From CAYOSU01 sp964541255 (GTDB taxonomy: Bacteria > Bacillota > Clostridia > Christensenellales > CAMQZB01), in NCBI GenBank assembly GCA_964541255.1, contig CAZIPL010000027.1, positions 1 through 20,354 on the forward strand: a stretch of DNA of 20,354 nucleotides, written 5' to 3'. The translations under genes were made by a program, and so were the position numbers. The notes beneath the pieces are model-generated. The model was given only the letters and a program-made list of their open reading frames with translations, searched no databases and was not told the DNA's origin. Numbering within the stretch: the stretch's first letter is position 1; each line of letters begins with the position of its first letter. Below, piece by piece: positions 7,463-14,803 of the stretch.

Positions 7463-8224
7463 ATGGATAAAGATTATTATTTATTACAAACAAAAAAACT
7501 TTTAGCAAAAACTCCGCAAAGCATTATCGACGCAACAAACAAAAACCGAATAGCGGAAGAAAAGCTTTGGCAATGCGTGGAAAACGGAGACCTCGAAGCT
7601 TACGAAAAAATCAAGGAAAAAGCATTTTCATACGTCATTTGGAAAAGGCGTTTTTACGGCGACGATTGCGTGAGAGACTTATCGAAAGTAAGCGATAACG
7701 AGCTTTATGAGCTACTTAGCATATTCATCGCGGTAGGCTCTCGCAGAGCTCTTTCTGGCGGAGCAACGCCGATCGAGGTCTTCACTCTTGCCGACCTTAT
7801 CCGAAGCGACCTTAACACAAACCGAAATCCGCAGCATATGACGGAGCTAGCAAATATTTTTATTTATTCGCTAATCCAACTTGTCAACAAAAATAAGCAA
7901 AGCGATACGGGGCTTGTCGGAAAAGTCAAGCGATATATCAAAGACAATATCTATAAAAAGCTTTCGCTAAAAAGCATTTCGGAAGCTCTCGAAATAAACT
8001 ATATCACACTCTCGACTGAGTTTTCGAAAAAGGCGAATATGACTCTTAGCAAGTTTATCTTGCTCGAAAAATGCAAGGAAGCAAAATCGCTTTTAGCAAA
8101 AACAAATAAGCCTATTTCGGAAATTTCGGAAGAGCTGTGCTTTTCAAGCCAATCACATTTTCAAAGAGTGTTCAAAGAACTTGTCGGAATAACGCCGAAC
8201 GAATATAGAAAAACATCTGCATAA
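7463..8224 (+). CDS. AraC-family transcriptional regulator 1, 253 aa
   Basis: The last 85 or so residues hold the two helix-turn-helix motifs of AraC/XylS proteins. The second, about PISEISEELCFSSQSHFQRV, is followed by FKELVGITPNEYR, the family signature. The N-terminal 160 residues have no domain I recognise and show no membrane segment, so this is a cytoplasmic regulator with an unassigned sensing domain. It diverges from the GH3-sulfatase operon across 209 bp and is its likely regulator. It is closely related along its whole length to the protein at 10342-11100. The start is supported because both paralogues share MDKDYYLL at their N-termini, even though neither has a ribosome binding site. 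Confidence 0.92.
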   Translation: MDKDYYLLQTKKLLAKTPQSIIDATNKNRIAEEKLWQCVENGDLEAYEKIKEKAFSYVIWKRRFYGDDCVRDLSKVSDNELYELLSIFIAVGSRRALSGGATPIEVFTLADLIRSDLNTNRNPQHMTELANIFIYSLIQLVNKNKQSDTGLVGKVKRYIKDNIYKKLSLKSISEALEINYITLSTEFSKKANMTLSKFILLEKCKEAKSLLAKTNKPISEISEELCFSSQSHFQRVFKELVGITPNEYRKTSA

Positions 8225-8232
8225 ATGTATAT

Positions 8233-8297
8233 CCACTCGGCAATAGCGAGTGGTTCTTCATTTTCGGGCATAGCCCTAATACGACCAAGTGCGTATT
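8233..8297 (+). terminator. Run of three small hairpins after AraC gene 1
   Basis: Three dyads follow one another: CCACTCG/CGAGTGG (8233-8253), GGGC-ATA-GCCC near 8266-8276, and ATACG/CGTAT ending in TATTTTTATAT near 8279-8297. The first and third could each terminate the AraC transcript. Such a dense series is more than one terminator needs and resembles a palindromic intergenic element. Confidence 0.5.
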
Positions 8298-8310
8298 TTT
8301 ATATAAGAAA

Positions 8311-8334
8311 AAAGAGTGCGTTTTCGCACTCTTT
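8311..8334. terminator. Bidirectional terminator between AraC gene 1 and the binding-protein gene
   Basis: A 10-bp stem AAAGAGTGCG/CGCACTCTTT with a TTTT loop. The plus-strand exit is TCTTCTTTATTTC and the minus-strand exit is TTTCTTATAT, so it can end both converging transcripts. Confidence 0.85.
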
Positions 8335-8385
8335 CTTCTTTATTTCACAAGTGTTGTACTTAGTTTGACAATTCACCATTATCTG

Positions 8386-10238
8386 TTAGTTATAAAGCTC
8401 TTGCAAATAGTCCGTAATCTTCTGGTGTCCCATTTTGTTTATCGTCTTGCAATAGGTATCCCAATCTGCGCCGTTGACGTCATAGGTTCCGTTGATAAAC
8501 TTCGGAATTTCCGAGCCCATTTTGTCGTTTATCTTCGAACGAGTCTTTGTACGGGCATCAGCTTTTTCGGTAGACAACAGGCTTAGTATCGAGTTGTTAA
8601 TCCAACCGAAGTTCGGATATGCCGCCCATTGATTTACTACGGCGTCATATACGTCATCCGTTATATTGTTGCTTTCCGAAACAATCTGATATCTCCAAAG
8701 TCTGTTGCCCTTTTGCGCATTTTGAAGCGTTGTATCCTCAAGAAGTATTTCGCTAAATTCATACGTTCTCTTCCCGTCTTTTTCCGTTACGGTATAACCG
8801 CCGTTTTCGATTCCGAATCTTTCCTGGAAAGTCTTACCGTTTATCTTTTCTTGATACTGCTCGATAGATTCATACTGTTCTTTGGTAAGTCCGTAATTAC
8901 TTGCAATATAGTTTACGTTATCGGGATCATAGAAAGTATCGAGGTACGTGAAGAGCGCCTCTAAGTTTTTATCCTTTGCGCTTTCTGTAATAACTATTGC
9001 GGTTGTTACCGACACGAATTGATAACTCGAATAAGGCTCGTTGCCCTTGGTGCTATCTTCTCCGTATACGTCGTTAATAGGCAATTTTGCACCCGCAACG
9101 TAAATACCTTCCGTCGCAGGGAAGTTGACGGTCTCTTCCATCTGTGCCGCAAGAGTCGAACGCATGCCTTGCCACATTCCCACATAGCCGCTACGAACCT
9201 TTGCAGAGTCTATATCATAGAACATATCTGAGGAATGCTCTGCGAACGCTTTGTCAAGCCAGCCTTTTTCGTACCAATTGTTCATACACGTTAAATACGA
9301 TTTCATCGATTCCGAAGCGCCGTTGAACTCGACTTTGCCCGTATTTTGATTATAACTCCACATCGGAGCTCCGCCGCCAAAAGCCGAGAACAATTCGCCC
9401 GTTTCGGAATATCCGAGATAGGAAATCGAAATGTTATATCCTTTATCCGTTATACCTAAATCCTCTCTTGCCTTGTCGAAAATCTCGAACATCCATTCCC
9501 AGTCGGAAATGAATACGGGATCGCTTCCGTCCCATTCGGGGTGATTTGCTCTATATTCAACGGCATATTTATCGTTCGAATACCAAGACGGGAACTTGAC
9601 ATCGTCCGTCCAAGAAGCACCGTCGTTCGTGCCGTCCGCATTCTTTTTGGTATATCCGCCCGTGAACGCTTCGCCTGTTGACGGGTTAACACCGTACTTA
9701 ACGATCCAGTCTCTTCTGTAGCAAAAACCTTCGAAGTTATATTGAGGTTCGTCCGTATTTGCCCAAAGTGCATAAATTCTCTTTTCACCGTTCTCGTTCG
9801 TGGAATACGTAATCATCTCAAGCTCTTTATTCTCTTTGACAATCTTCATATAGTTGGGCATCCATTTTTCGACGTATTCCGTTATGTCGAGAACTATGCC
9901 CATTTCGTGCATCGCGGCAGCCGAATATGGCGCATAGTTTGTCGGCATGACGTCGTAATAATCGCCCGTCGAAATCATCGTCGTATATTGATCCGTCTCT
10001 GAACCTGCTATAAGCTGTCCGTACTTTATCGTTATGTCGGCGCCTGCATATTGCTGACTGTGCTGAACATAGATAGCAACGGGGTTTTGGTTATAATCGG
10101 AATAATACGATGCATCCTCGGCGTTTGTATTAAGCCAAGTGAACGTATTCGGGTCTTCGTCGTTTTGCACGCTGTCAAGCAAACGACAGACGAGCAAATC
10201 ATCAATACGGACAAAATAATCGCTACAATTTTTCTCAT
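8386..10238 (-). pseudogene. ABC-type sugar-binding lipoprotein with one frameshift
   Basis: Translation from the ATG at 10238 (AAGGAG 7 nt upstream) gives MRKIVAIILSVLMICSSVVC then LTAC, a lipoprotein signal with Cys24. One codon later the frame is lost: the remaining 592 codons, beginning NDEDPNTFTWLN, are open in the -1 frame. Adding one A to the AAAA run (10163-10166 on the plus strand) restores a protein of about 617 aa. The mature part resembles family 1 extracellular solute-binding proteins of carbohydrate ABC transporters, with repeated Trp/Tyr-rich segments. The intact downstream frame points to a very recent mutation, a switchable site, or a sequencing error. No permease or ATPase gene adjoins it. 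It diverges from AraC gene 2, its probable regulator. Confidence 0.82.
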
Positions 10239-10279
10239 TTTCTTTCTCCTTATTATTTGAGGCACATTGCCTATTTTTA

Positions 10280-10285
10280 ATTATA
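10280..10285 (-). promoter_or_regulatory. Candidate -10 element for the binding-protein gene
   Basis: TATAAT on the minus strand lies about 40 nt before the start codon. No good -35 box is found 16-18 nt upstream of it, which would fit a promoter that needs an activator such as the divergent AraC protein. Confidence 0.35.
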
Positions 10286-10306
10286 AACAATTTTATACTA
10301 ATGGTA

Positions 10307-10335
10307 TTGCATTTTTTCGTTAATTATTATATAAT
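10307..10335 (+). promoter_or_regulatory. Promoter of AraC gene 2, predicting a leaderless mRNA
   Basis: TTGCAT (10307-10312), a 17-nt spacer and TATAAT (10330-10335) end 6 nt before the ATG at 10342, matching the arrangement before AraC gene 1 base for base in the boxes and distances. There is no Shine-Dalgarno sequence between the -10 box and the ATG. Confidence 0.7.
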
Positions 10336-10341
10336 TTCAGT

Positions 10342-11100
10342 ATGGATAAAGATTATTATTTATTGAAAATGAAAAAAGCAATAGCAAATATGCCTCAAAG
10401 CATCATAGACAAAACATATAACGACGCAAAAACCGAAGAAATGCTATGGCATTGCATCGAAACCGGCGATTTGGAGTGTTTCGAAAAAATTAAACGCGAA
10501 AATATTTCCGCTATAATTTGGAAACGTCCTTTTTACGGCGAAAACAGTGTGCGCGAATTGTCTATGCTAAGCGAAAACGAAAACCATGATTTGGTTAGTA
10601 TTTTTATTACGACGGGCGAACGCCGCGCGATTTCTATCGGAGTAGATCCCGTAGAGGTTATGACGCTTTGTGATATAATGAGAAGCGAAATAAATACCAA
10701 TAGGACAAACAAGAAATTAGCTGAGATTTCGCATGCGTTTGCATATTCCCTTTCGGAGCTAATCAAAGCCCACAAACAAAAGGAAAACGGACTTGTCGGA
10801 AAGGTAAAAACATATGTCAAGAGCAACATATATAAAAAACTTTCATTAAAAAGTATTTCAGAAGAGCTTAACCTAAACTATCACACGTTGTCTTCCACAT
10901 TTTCCGAAAAAACGAATATACCGCTAAGGACATATATATTAACCGAAAAATGCGAAGAAGCAAAATCGCTTTTGGCAAAAACAGACAAGCCTATTTCCGA
11001 AATATCTGAAGACTTATGCTTTTCGAATCAATCTCACTTTCAAAGAGTTTTCAAAGAAAACGTCGGCATAACGCCAAACGAGTATAGAAAAAATAACTAA
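10342..11100 (+). CDS. AraC-family transcriptional regulator 2, 252 aa
   Basis: This is a full-length paralogue of the regulator at 7463-8224: same length, same N-terminal MDKDYYLL, shared internal blocks such as IWKR.FYG, GLVGKVK, NIYKKLSLKSISE and EAKSLLAKT, and the AraC signature SQSHFQRVFKE..GITPNEYRK at the C-terminus. The N-terminal domain is not one I can name. It diverges from the sugar-binding lipoprotein gene and probably controls it. The two regulators differ more in the N-terminal part than in the DNA-binding part, as expected if they sense different signals but read related operators. Confidence 0.92.
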   Translation: MDKDYYLLKMKKAIANMPQSIIDKTYNDAKTEEMLWHCIETGDLECFEKIKRENISAIIWKRPFYGENSVRELSMLSENENHDLVSIFITTGERRAISIGVDPVEVMTLCDIMRSEINTNRTNKKLAEISHAFAYSLSELIKAHKQKENGLVGKVKTYVKSNIYKKLSLKSISEELNLNYHTLSSTFSEKTNIPLRTYILTEKCEEAKSLLAKTDKPISEISEDLCFSNQSHFQRVFKENVGITPNEYRKNN

Positions 11101-11187
11101 AAAAGCAATGCTCTTTCTAAACGAACAAAAAAAGATTTTAGCTAAATCGTAGTTTTTTCGATAATCCTTTTTTGAATAAAAGACGTA

Positions 11188-11290
11188 ACTAAAAGAAACA
11201 AAACTATTTAGCCGATTACGGTCGCTAGCGAGATTATGTAGAACAACAGACATAATACTAAAAGCGACAAAATATTTTTAGCGAATAACA
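11188..11290. repeat. Degenerate direct repeat in the gap after AraC gene 2
   Basis: ACTAAAAG-ACAAAA-TTTAGC-type sequence at 11188-11221 recurs at 11257-11290, a 69-nt offset, and a weaker third match lies near 11124-11142. The whole gap 11101-11459 otherwise shows no gene: the only open frames overlap AraC gene 2 or lack a ribosome binding site. Meaning unknown. Confidence 0.4.
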
Positions 11291-11366
11291 CGCTTCAAAG
11301 CACCAACCAATATCTTTTTCTTCCGACGGATAAAATGAAAAATATAGAAGCTTATTTACATAAAAG

Positions 11367-11397
11367 AAAATCGCCGCTTAATAAAGCGACGATTTTT
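11367..11397 (+). terminator. Terminator-like hairpin in the gap after AraC gene 2
   Basis: AAAATCG-C-CGCTT pairs with AAGCG-A-CGATTTT around an AATA loop, followed by TTGATTTTTTATT on the plus strand. It lies about 270 nt past the AraC stop codon, so it may end a long 3' untranslated region or a small RNA not otherwise recognisable. Confidence 0.55.
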
Positions 11398-11459
11398 GAT
11401 TTTTTATTAGAACTAAAATTCGAGACCTATCGTTTCACAACCATAGTTTGAAAAATAGC

Positions 11460-11491
11460 GAAGTCGTAAGCTCTTGAAAGCTTACGACTTC
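11460..11491 (-). terminator. Terminator after the rhamnosidase gene
   Basis: A perfect 13-bp stem GAAGTCGTAAGCT/AGCTTACGACTTC with a 6-nt loop lies 28 nt past the stop codon. The minus-strand exit GCTATTTTTC is moderately T-rich; the plus-strand exit also contains T runs, so it could work both ways. Confidence 0.78.
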
Positions 11492-11518
11492 TTGTATTAT
11501 TTGATTTTACCATTTATT

Positions 11519-14248
11519 TCAGCAAACTCTTTCGGTATAAACGTGCGTTCCGCCGTTGACCTTTTCGGTTCTTCCCGACGGAAGAATTATCGTTGCGTCA
11601 ACGTTGTCGGGAACGGTGATGGTATACGTTGCGTTTTCGCCGTCAATCGTCCAAGCCGATTCCACTCTTCCGACAGGTGAATCGTAATGTCCTTTTGCAA
11701 AACCGAGCTCACTCGATGCGATAGGCTTAACCGAAAGTTCGCCCCTTGCAAATCTTATGCCGAGAACCGAGTCGTAAAGCCAAGAGCAAACCGCTCCGAA
11801 CGCATAGTGGTTCATCGAACCGTAAAGTTTTCCGTCGTCATCGATAGCGTTCCAGTTTTCCCAAACGGTGGTTGCTCCTTTTTTGACAGAAACAAGCCAC
11901 GACGGAAGCGACTTATCCTGCAACAAAATCTTGAGTGCGGAATCGTGATAGCCGTTATCCGTAAGCGTTCTGCAAAGAAGATGAGTCGTCATAAAGCCCG
12001 TTCCGAGATGATAATCGTTTGCTACGACCATATCGTTGAGAGCTTTTGCCGTCGTTGCAACCTCGTCCGCGCTAAGCAATCTATAATAAAGCGGACGGAC
12101 ATATTTGCACATTCTGTCCTTTGGCTTAGGAAGCATAGATTCTATCATCTGCTGTTTCTTTACCATTTGAAGTTGCTCTTCGGTAAGTTTCATTCCGTTG
12201 AAAGTATCGCCCGTTTCGGGAGATTTCGGAAGATCTTTCGGAAGTCCGTTTTTAAGCGAATAATATCTATACGCCTCTTTTGCCTTAGGAATGAGCGCAC
12301 CGTATTTTTCAGCGTCTTCGCTCTTTCCCAAAATCTTCGCGCTTTCCGTCAAAATATTGAGCGCAATGAAAAGATAGCACGTCGAAAACTCCGGTTCGCC
12401 GTGAGAAGCGGTGTAGCCTAAGCGCATTGCGTCTAAGTTGGGATTGTTGGTAGGCTCGATCCATTCGCCCCAATGCATACCGGAGTCAACGAGATACTCT
12501 CTGTTCGGGTTATCCATGTTTTCAGGTCTCGTAACATCTTTCGCGCGTTTGAGGTTGTATTCTACCCACTTTTTGATGTTGTCGTAATATCTCGTCAAAA
12601 GCTCGGCGTCGCCCGTTCTCAAATACATCTGGTAAGGAATGAGATCGATGGAATCCGACCAGCCGTTCGATCCGTCGAATACTCCTCTTCCGCACATTTC
12701 GGGAACGATTTGCTTGACGCAGCCGTCCGTATATTGCGTAGCAGCCTGATTGTCAAGCCACTTTCTGAGAACAGAGTAGCAGTCCGTAAGATATAGTGCC
12801 GTATACGCAAACGATTGCAAGTCTCCCGAGAAGCCCGAACGCTCACGAGTGGGGCAATCTGTCGGCACGTCGAGGAAGTTACCCTTAACGCTCCATACCG
12901 CGTTCTTGACGAATTGGTTTACAAGCTCGTTTCCGCAAGTAAATTCCGAAATAACGTCCATATCGGAATATACGGCAATGGATTCGAATTCGCTTCCGTC
13001 GATTTCAACGTCTGTAATTACCTTGACGTATCTGAAGCCGAACACCGCGCAAGTGGTCTTATATTCGTTCAAGCCCTCTTTGCAAATATAATCTACTCTT
13101 TGCTTAAGCTCTTTCTGCCAGCCCATCAAATGCTCCGTCGTGAATACGCCGTTTTCAAGCTCTTCGCCGTGGAAAAGCTGAATGCGCTGTCCTTCGTGAG
13201 CGTTGAGTTTGAAAGAAACGTAACCTGCGATGTTCTGTCCGAAATCGAGGACTTTATCGCCGTTTTTGTCTATGAAAAGCTTCGCTTTGAAATGCTCTTT
13301 TTCTCTTACAGGAACTTCGTCTGCCGCAATAAGGTTGTCGTAGCGGAAGTTTTCTTCCTTAACTTCGTGCCAGTCGGTGATTACCTCACGTCTTGCGTCG
13401 TATACTTCGCCCTCCATATTGTCGGTATCGCGAAGAGCGCCGCTTTGAGAAGCCACCCATGTCTTATCAGTCGAAACAAGCTCTTTACCGTCGTTTTCGA
13501 TCTGAAGAAGAAGCGCAACGTCGTTGCCGTAACAGTTCGTTTCCGCTTGGTTCTGAACCTGTCCTCTCCACCAACCGTTTCCGATTACAGCAACGATCTC
13601 GTTTTCGCCGATTTTCAAATACTTCGAAACGTCGTATGTTTGATATTGCATCAAAACGTTATATTGGCTTGTTCCGGGAGCAAGATTGAAACCCTCGACG
13701 TATACGCCGTTGATGTAGACATTATATATTCCGTGCGCCGTCGCATACATTCTTGCGTTGCCGATCTCTTTTACCGTGAAGGTCTTTTTAAGATACGATG
13801 CGGGGCGATTGCCGAAATTAGGACCTTTATCTATTTCGTGCGGCTTCATCATTGCGGCAAGTTTATATAAGTCTTCTTTCTCGGTAGGATCGTATTCGTG
13901 AATCTCGGGAACCGTTTCAAGCTCGGGATTTATCCACTTTGCTGTCCAATCTTCGGGAAGAAGTCCTATTTCAAACGTCGCAACGCCTGCCTCTTGCGCA
14001 ACGTTTCCGCAATACGGAATAACCTCCACGTCGACTCTTTCTTTCGACAAAAACTCCACGTCGAAAGAATAGTTCATTTTCGAGCTTTCGATAACTCCGC
14101 TCGAGAAATCTTCTCCGAGTGTTCTTTTGGCTCTTACTTCGAACGCGTCTTGCTTTCCGCCGACGATATTCCAAGTGATTTTGGGCTTTCTGTTTTGAAG
14201 CCCTAACGGATTCTTTAGGTAATCAACCCTTAAATTGATAGCTTTCAT
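11519..14248 (-). CDS. Alpha-L-rhamnosidase, GH78, 909 aa
   Basis: The protein follows the GH78 bacterial rhamnosidase plan: an N-terminal beta domain, a rhamnosidase N domain containing MYATAHGIYNVYINGV and GNGWWRGQ, a concanavalin-like domain with AVFGFRYVKV, and the six-hairpin catalytic domain. The catalytic block DCPTRERSGFSGD (464-476) holds Asp464, Glu469 and Asp476; the second Glu is in TTVWENWNA, followed by GSMNHYAFGAV. GH78 enzymes release terminal alpha-L-rhamnose by inversion from plant or algal glycans and glycosides. No signal peptide is seen, so cytoplasmic action is likely. The start was chosen for its AAGGAG 6 nt upstream. It has its own promoter and terminator and lies downstream of the GH35 gene. 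Confidence 0.94.
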   Translation of the reverse strand: MKAINLRVDYLKNPLGLQNRKPKITWNIVGGKQDAFEVRAKRTLGEDFSSGVIESSKMNYSFDVEFLSKERVDVEVIPYCGNVAQEAGVATFEIGLLPEDWTAKWINPELETVPEIHEYDPTEKEDLYKLAAMMKPHEIDKGPNFGNRPASYLKKTFTVKEIGNARMYATAHGIYNVYINGVYVEGFNLAPGTSQYNVLMQYQTYDVSKYLKIGENEIVAVIGNGWWRGQVQNQAETNCYGNDVALLLQIENDGKELVSTDKTWVASQSGALRDTDNMEGEVYDARREVITDWHEVKEENFRYDNLIAADEVPVREKEHFKAKLFIDKNGDKVLDFGQNIAGYVSFKLNAHEGQRIQLFHGEELENGVFTTEHLMGWQKELKQRVDYICKEGLNEYKTTCAVFGFRYVKVITDVEIDGSEFESIAVYSDMDVISEFTCGNELVNQFVKNAVWSVKGNFLDVPTDCPTRERSGFSGDLQSFAYTALYLTDCYSVLRKWLDNQAATQYTDGCVKQIVPEMCGRGVFDGSNGWSDSIDLIPYQMYLRTGDAELLTRYYDNIKKWVEYNLKRAKDVTRPENMDNPNREYLVDSGMHWGEWIEPTNNPNLDAMRLGYTASHGEPEFSTCYLFIALNILTESAKILGKSEDAEKYGALIPKAKEAYRYYSLKNGLPKDLPKSPETGDTFNGMKLTEEQLQMVKKQQMIESMLPKPKDRMCKYVRPLYYRLLSADEVATTAKALNDMVVANDYHLGTGFMTTHLLCRTLTDNGYHDSALKILLQDKSLPSWLVSVKKGATTVWENWNAIDDDGKLYGSMNHYAFGAVCSWLYDSVLGIRFARGELSVKPIASSELGFAKGHYDSPVGRVESAWTIDGENATYTITVPDNVDATIILPSGRTEKVNGGTHVYTERVC

Positions 14249-14327
14249 TTTTTTCTCCTTGTTTATACCTTTTTCTCTCATCATAAAGCCGACAACGTAA
14301 TTCGACCAATTAACCATTATTTTCTAC

Positions 14328-14333
14328 ATTATA
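14328..14333 (-). promoter_or_regulatory. Extended -10 promoter of the rhamnosidase gene
   Basis: On the minus strand TGGTATAAT is a TG-extended consensus -10. The hexamer 17 nt upstream (TTTATT) is a poor -35. The leader would be about 75 nt. Confidence 0.55.
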
Positions 14334-14430
14334 CCATACACCAAGTATCAAATAAAGGTCTTGATTTGATTAAAAAAGTATCTGTTTTTGACATGTTTTT
14401 CTTTCTCTCTTTCGCTTGCCGAGACTTCAT

Positions 14431-14500
14431 AGGCTCCCTTAGTAAGGGAGCCGGCTCGGCATTTGCCGAGACTGAGGGATTATCTTACGTCCGCAACACT
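14431..14500. repeat. Palindromic MITE-like element, copy 1
   Basis: Two adjacent perfect hairpins, GGCTCCCTT-AGT-AAGGGAGCC (14432-14452) and CTCGGCA-TT-TGCCGAG (14455-14470), are followed by ACTGAGGGATTATCTTACGT and CCGCAACACTTCGA. From memory, the frame GGCTCCCTT...AAGGGAGC...ACTGAGGGA resembles small palindromic repeats dispersed in many gut Clostridia. A decayed copy lies at 19822-19894. Confidence 0.7.
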
Positions 14501-14546
14501 TCGACCCCCCTCTTCTTGCAAGCAAAGAATAAACTTATTGTATTAT

Positions 14547-14697
14547 AACCTATAGAAAGTAAATCTTTTGTCTTGCGCCAAAATCTTTGCAAAACAAAAA
14601 TGTTTGCCACAAAACTATCGTTTTGTGCTTCTTAGCTTGAAATACAGCGAAATTCCAAACCCTTGCAAGCAAGTTTGTAATTTCTTGTATTATTATT
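14547..14697. repeat. Dispersed 150-nt repeat, copy 2
   Basis: This is the partner of 2121-2270, in the same orientation. It has a perfect 8-bp stem CACAAAAC-TATC-GTTTTGTG (near 14608-14627), of which copy 1 keeps only the left half and a damaged right half. It lies between the GH35 and GH78 genes, directly after the MITE-like element. Confidence 0.75.
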
Positions 14698-14698
14698 T

Positions 14699-14726
14699 GT
14701 GGGAAGCTCACCTAAAAGCTTCCCAC
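14699..14726 (-). terminator. Hairpin downstream of the GH35 gene
   Basis: A perfect 10-bp stem GTGGGAAGCT/AGCTTCCCAC with an 8-nt loop. It lies about 80 nt past the GH35 stop codon. The minus-strand exit (AAATAATAATAC) is not T-rich, so its role as a terminator is uncertain; it may instead be the edge of the adjoining repeat. Confidence 0.45.
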
Positions 14727-14803
14727 ATAAATTCATATTTACTATTTATTCTGTTTCAAAGCAAAAGGGCTTTCAAACCCTATTAAATCGTTTTCTCGAA
14801 CAA

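Noticed and set aside
10163..10166. Programmed -1 ribosomal frameshifting in the binding-protein gene
   Set aside because: The local heptamer CAAAACG is not a standard slippery sequence and no stimulatory structure stands out, so a one-base deletion or a sequence error is more likely.
11014..11253. Minus-strand frame of 79 codons
   Set aside because: It overlaps the conserved 3' end of AraC gene 2 on the other strand and has no initiation signals.
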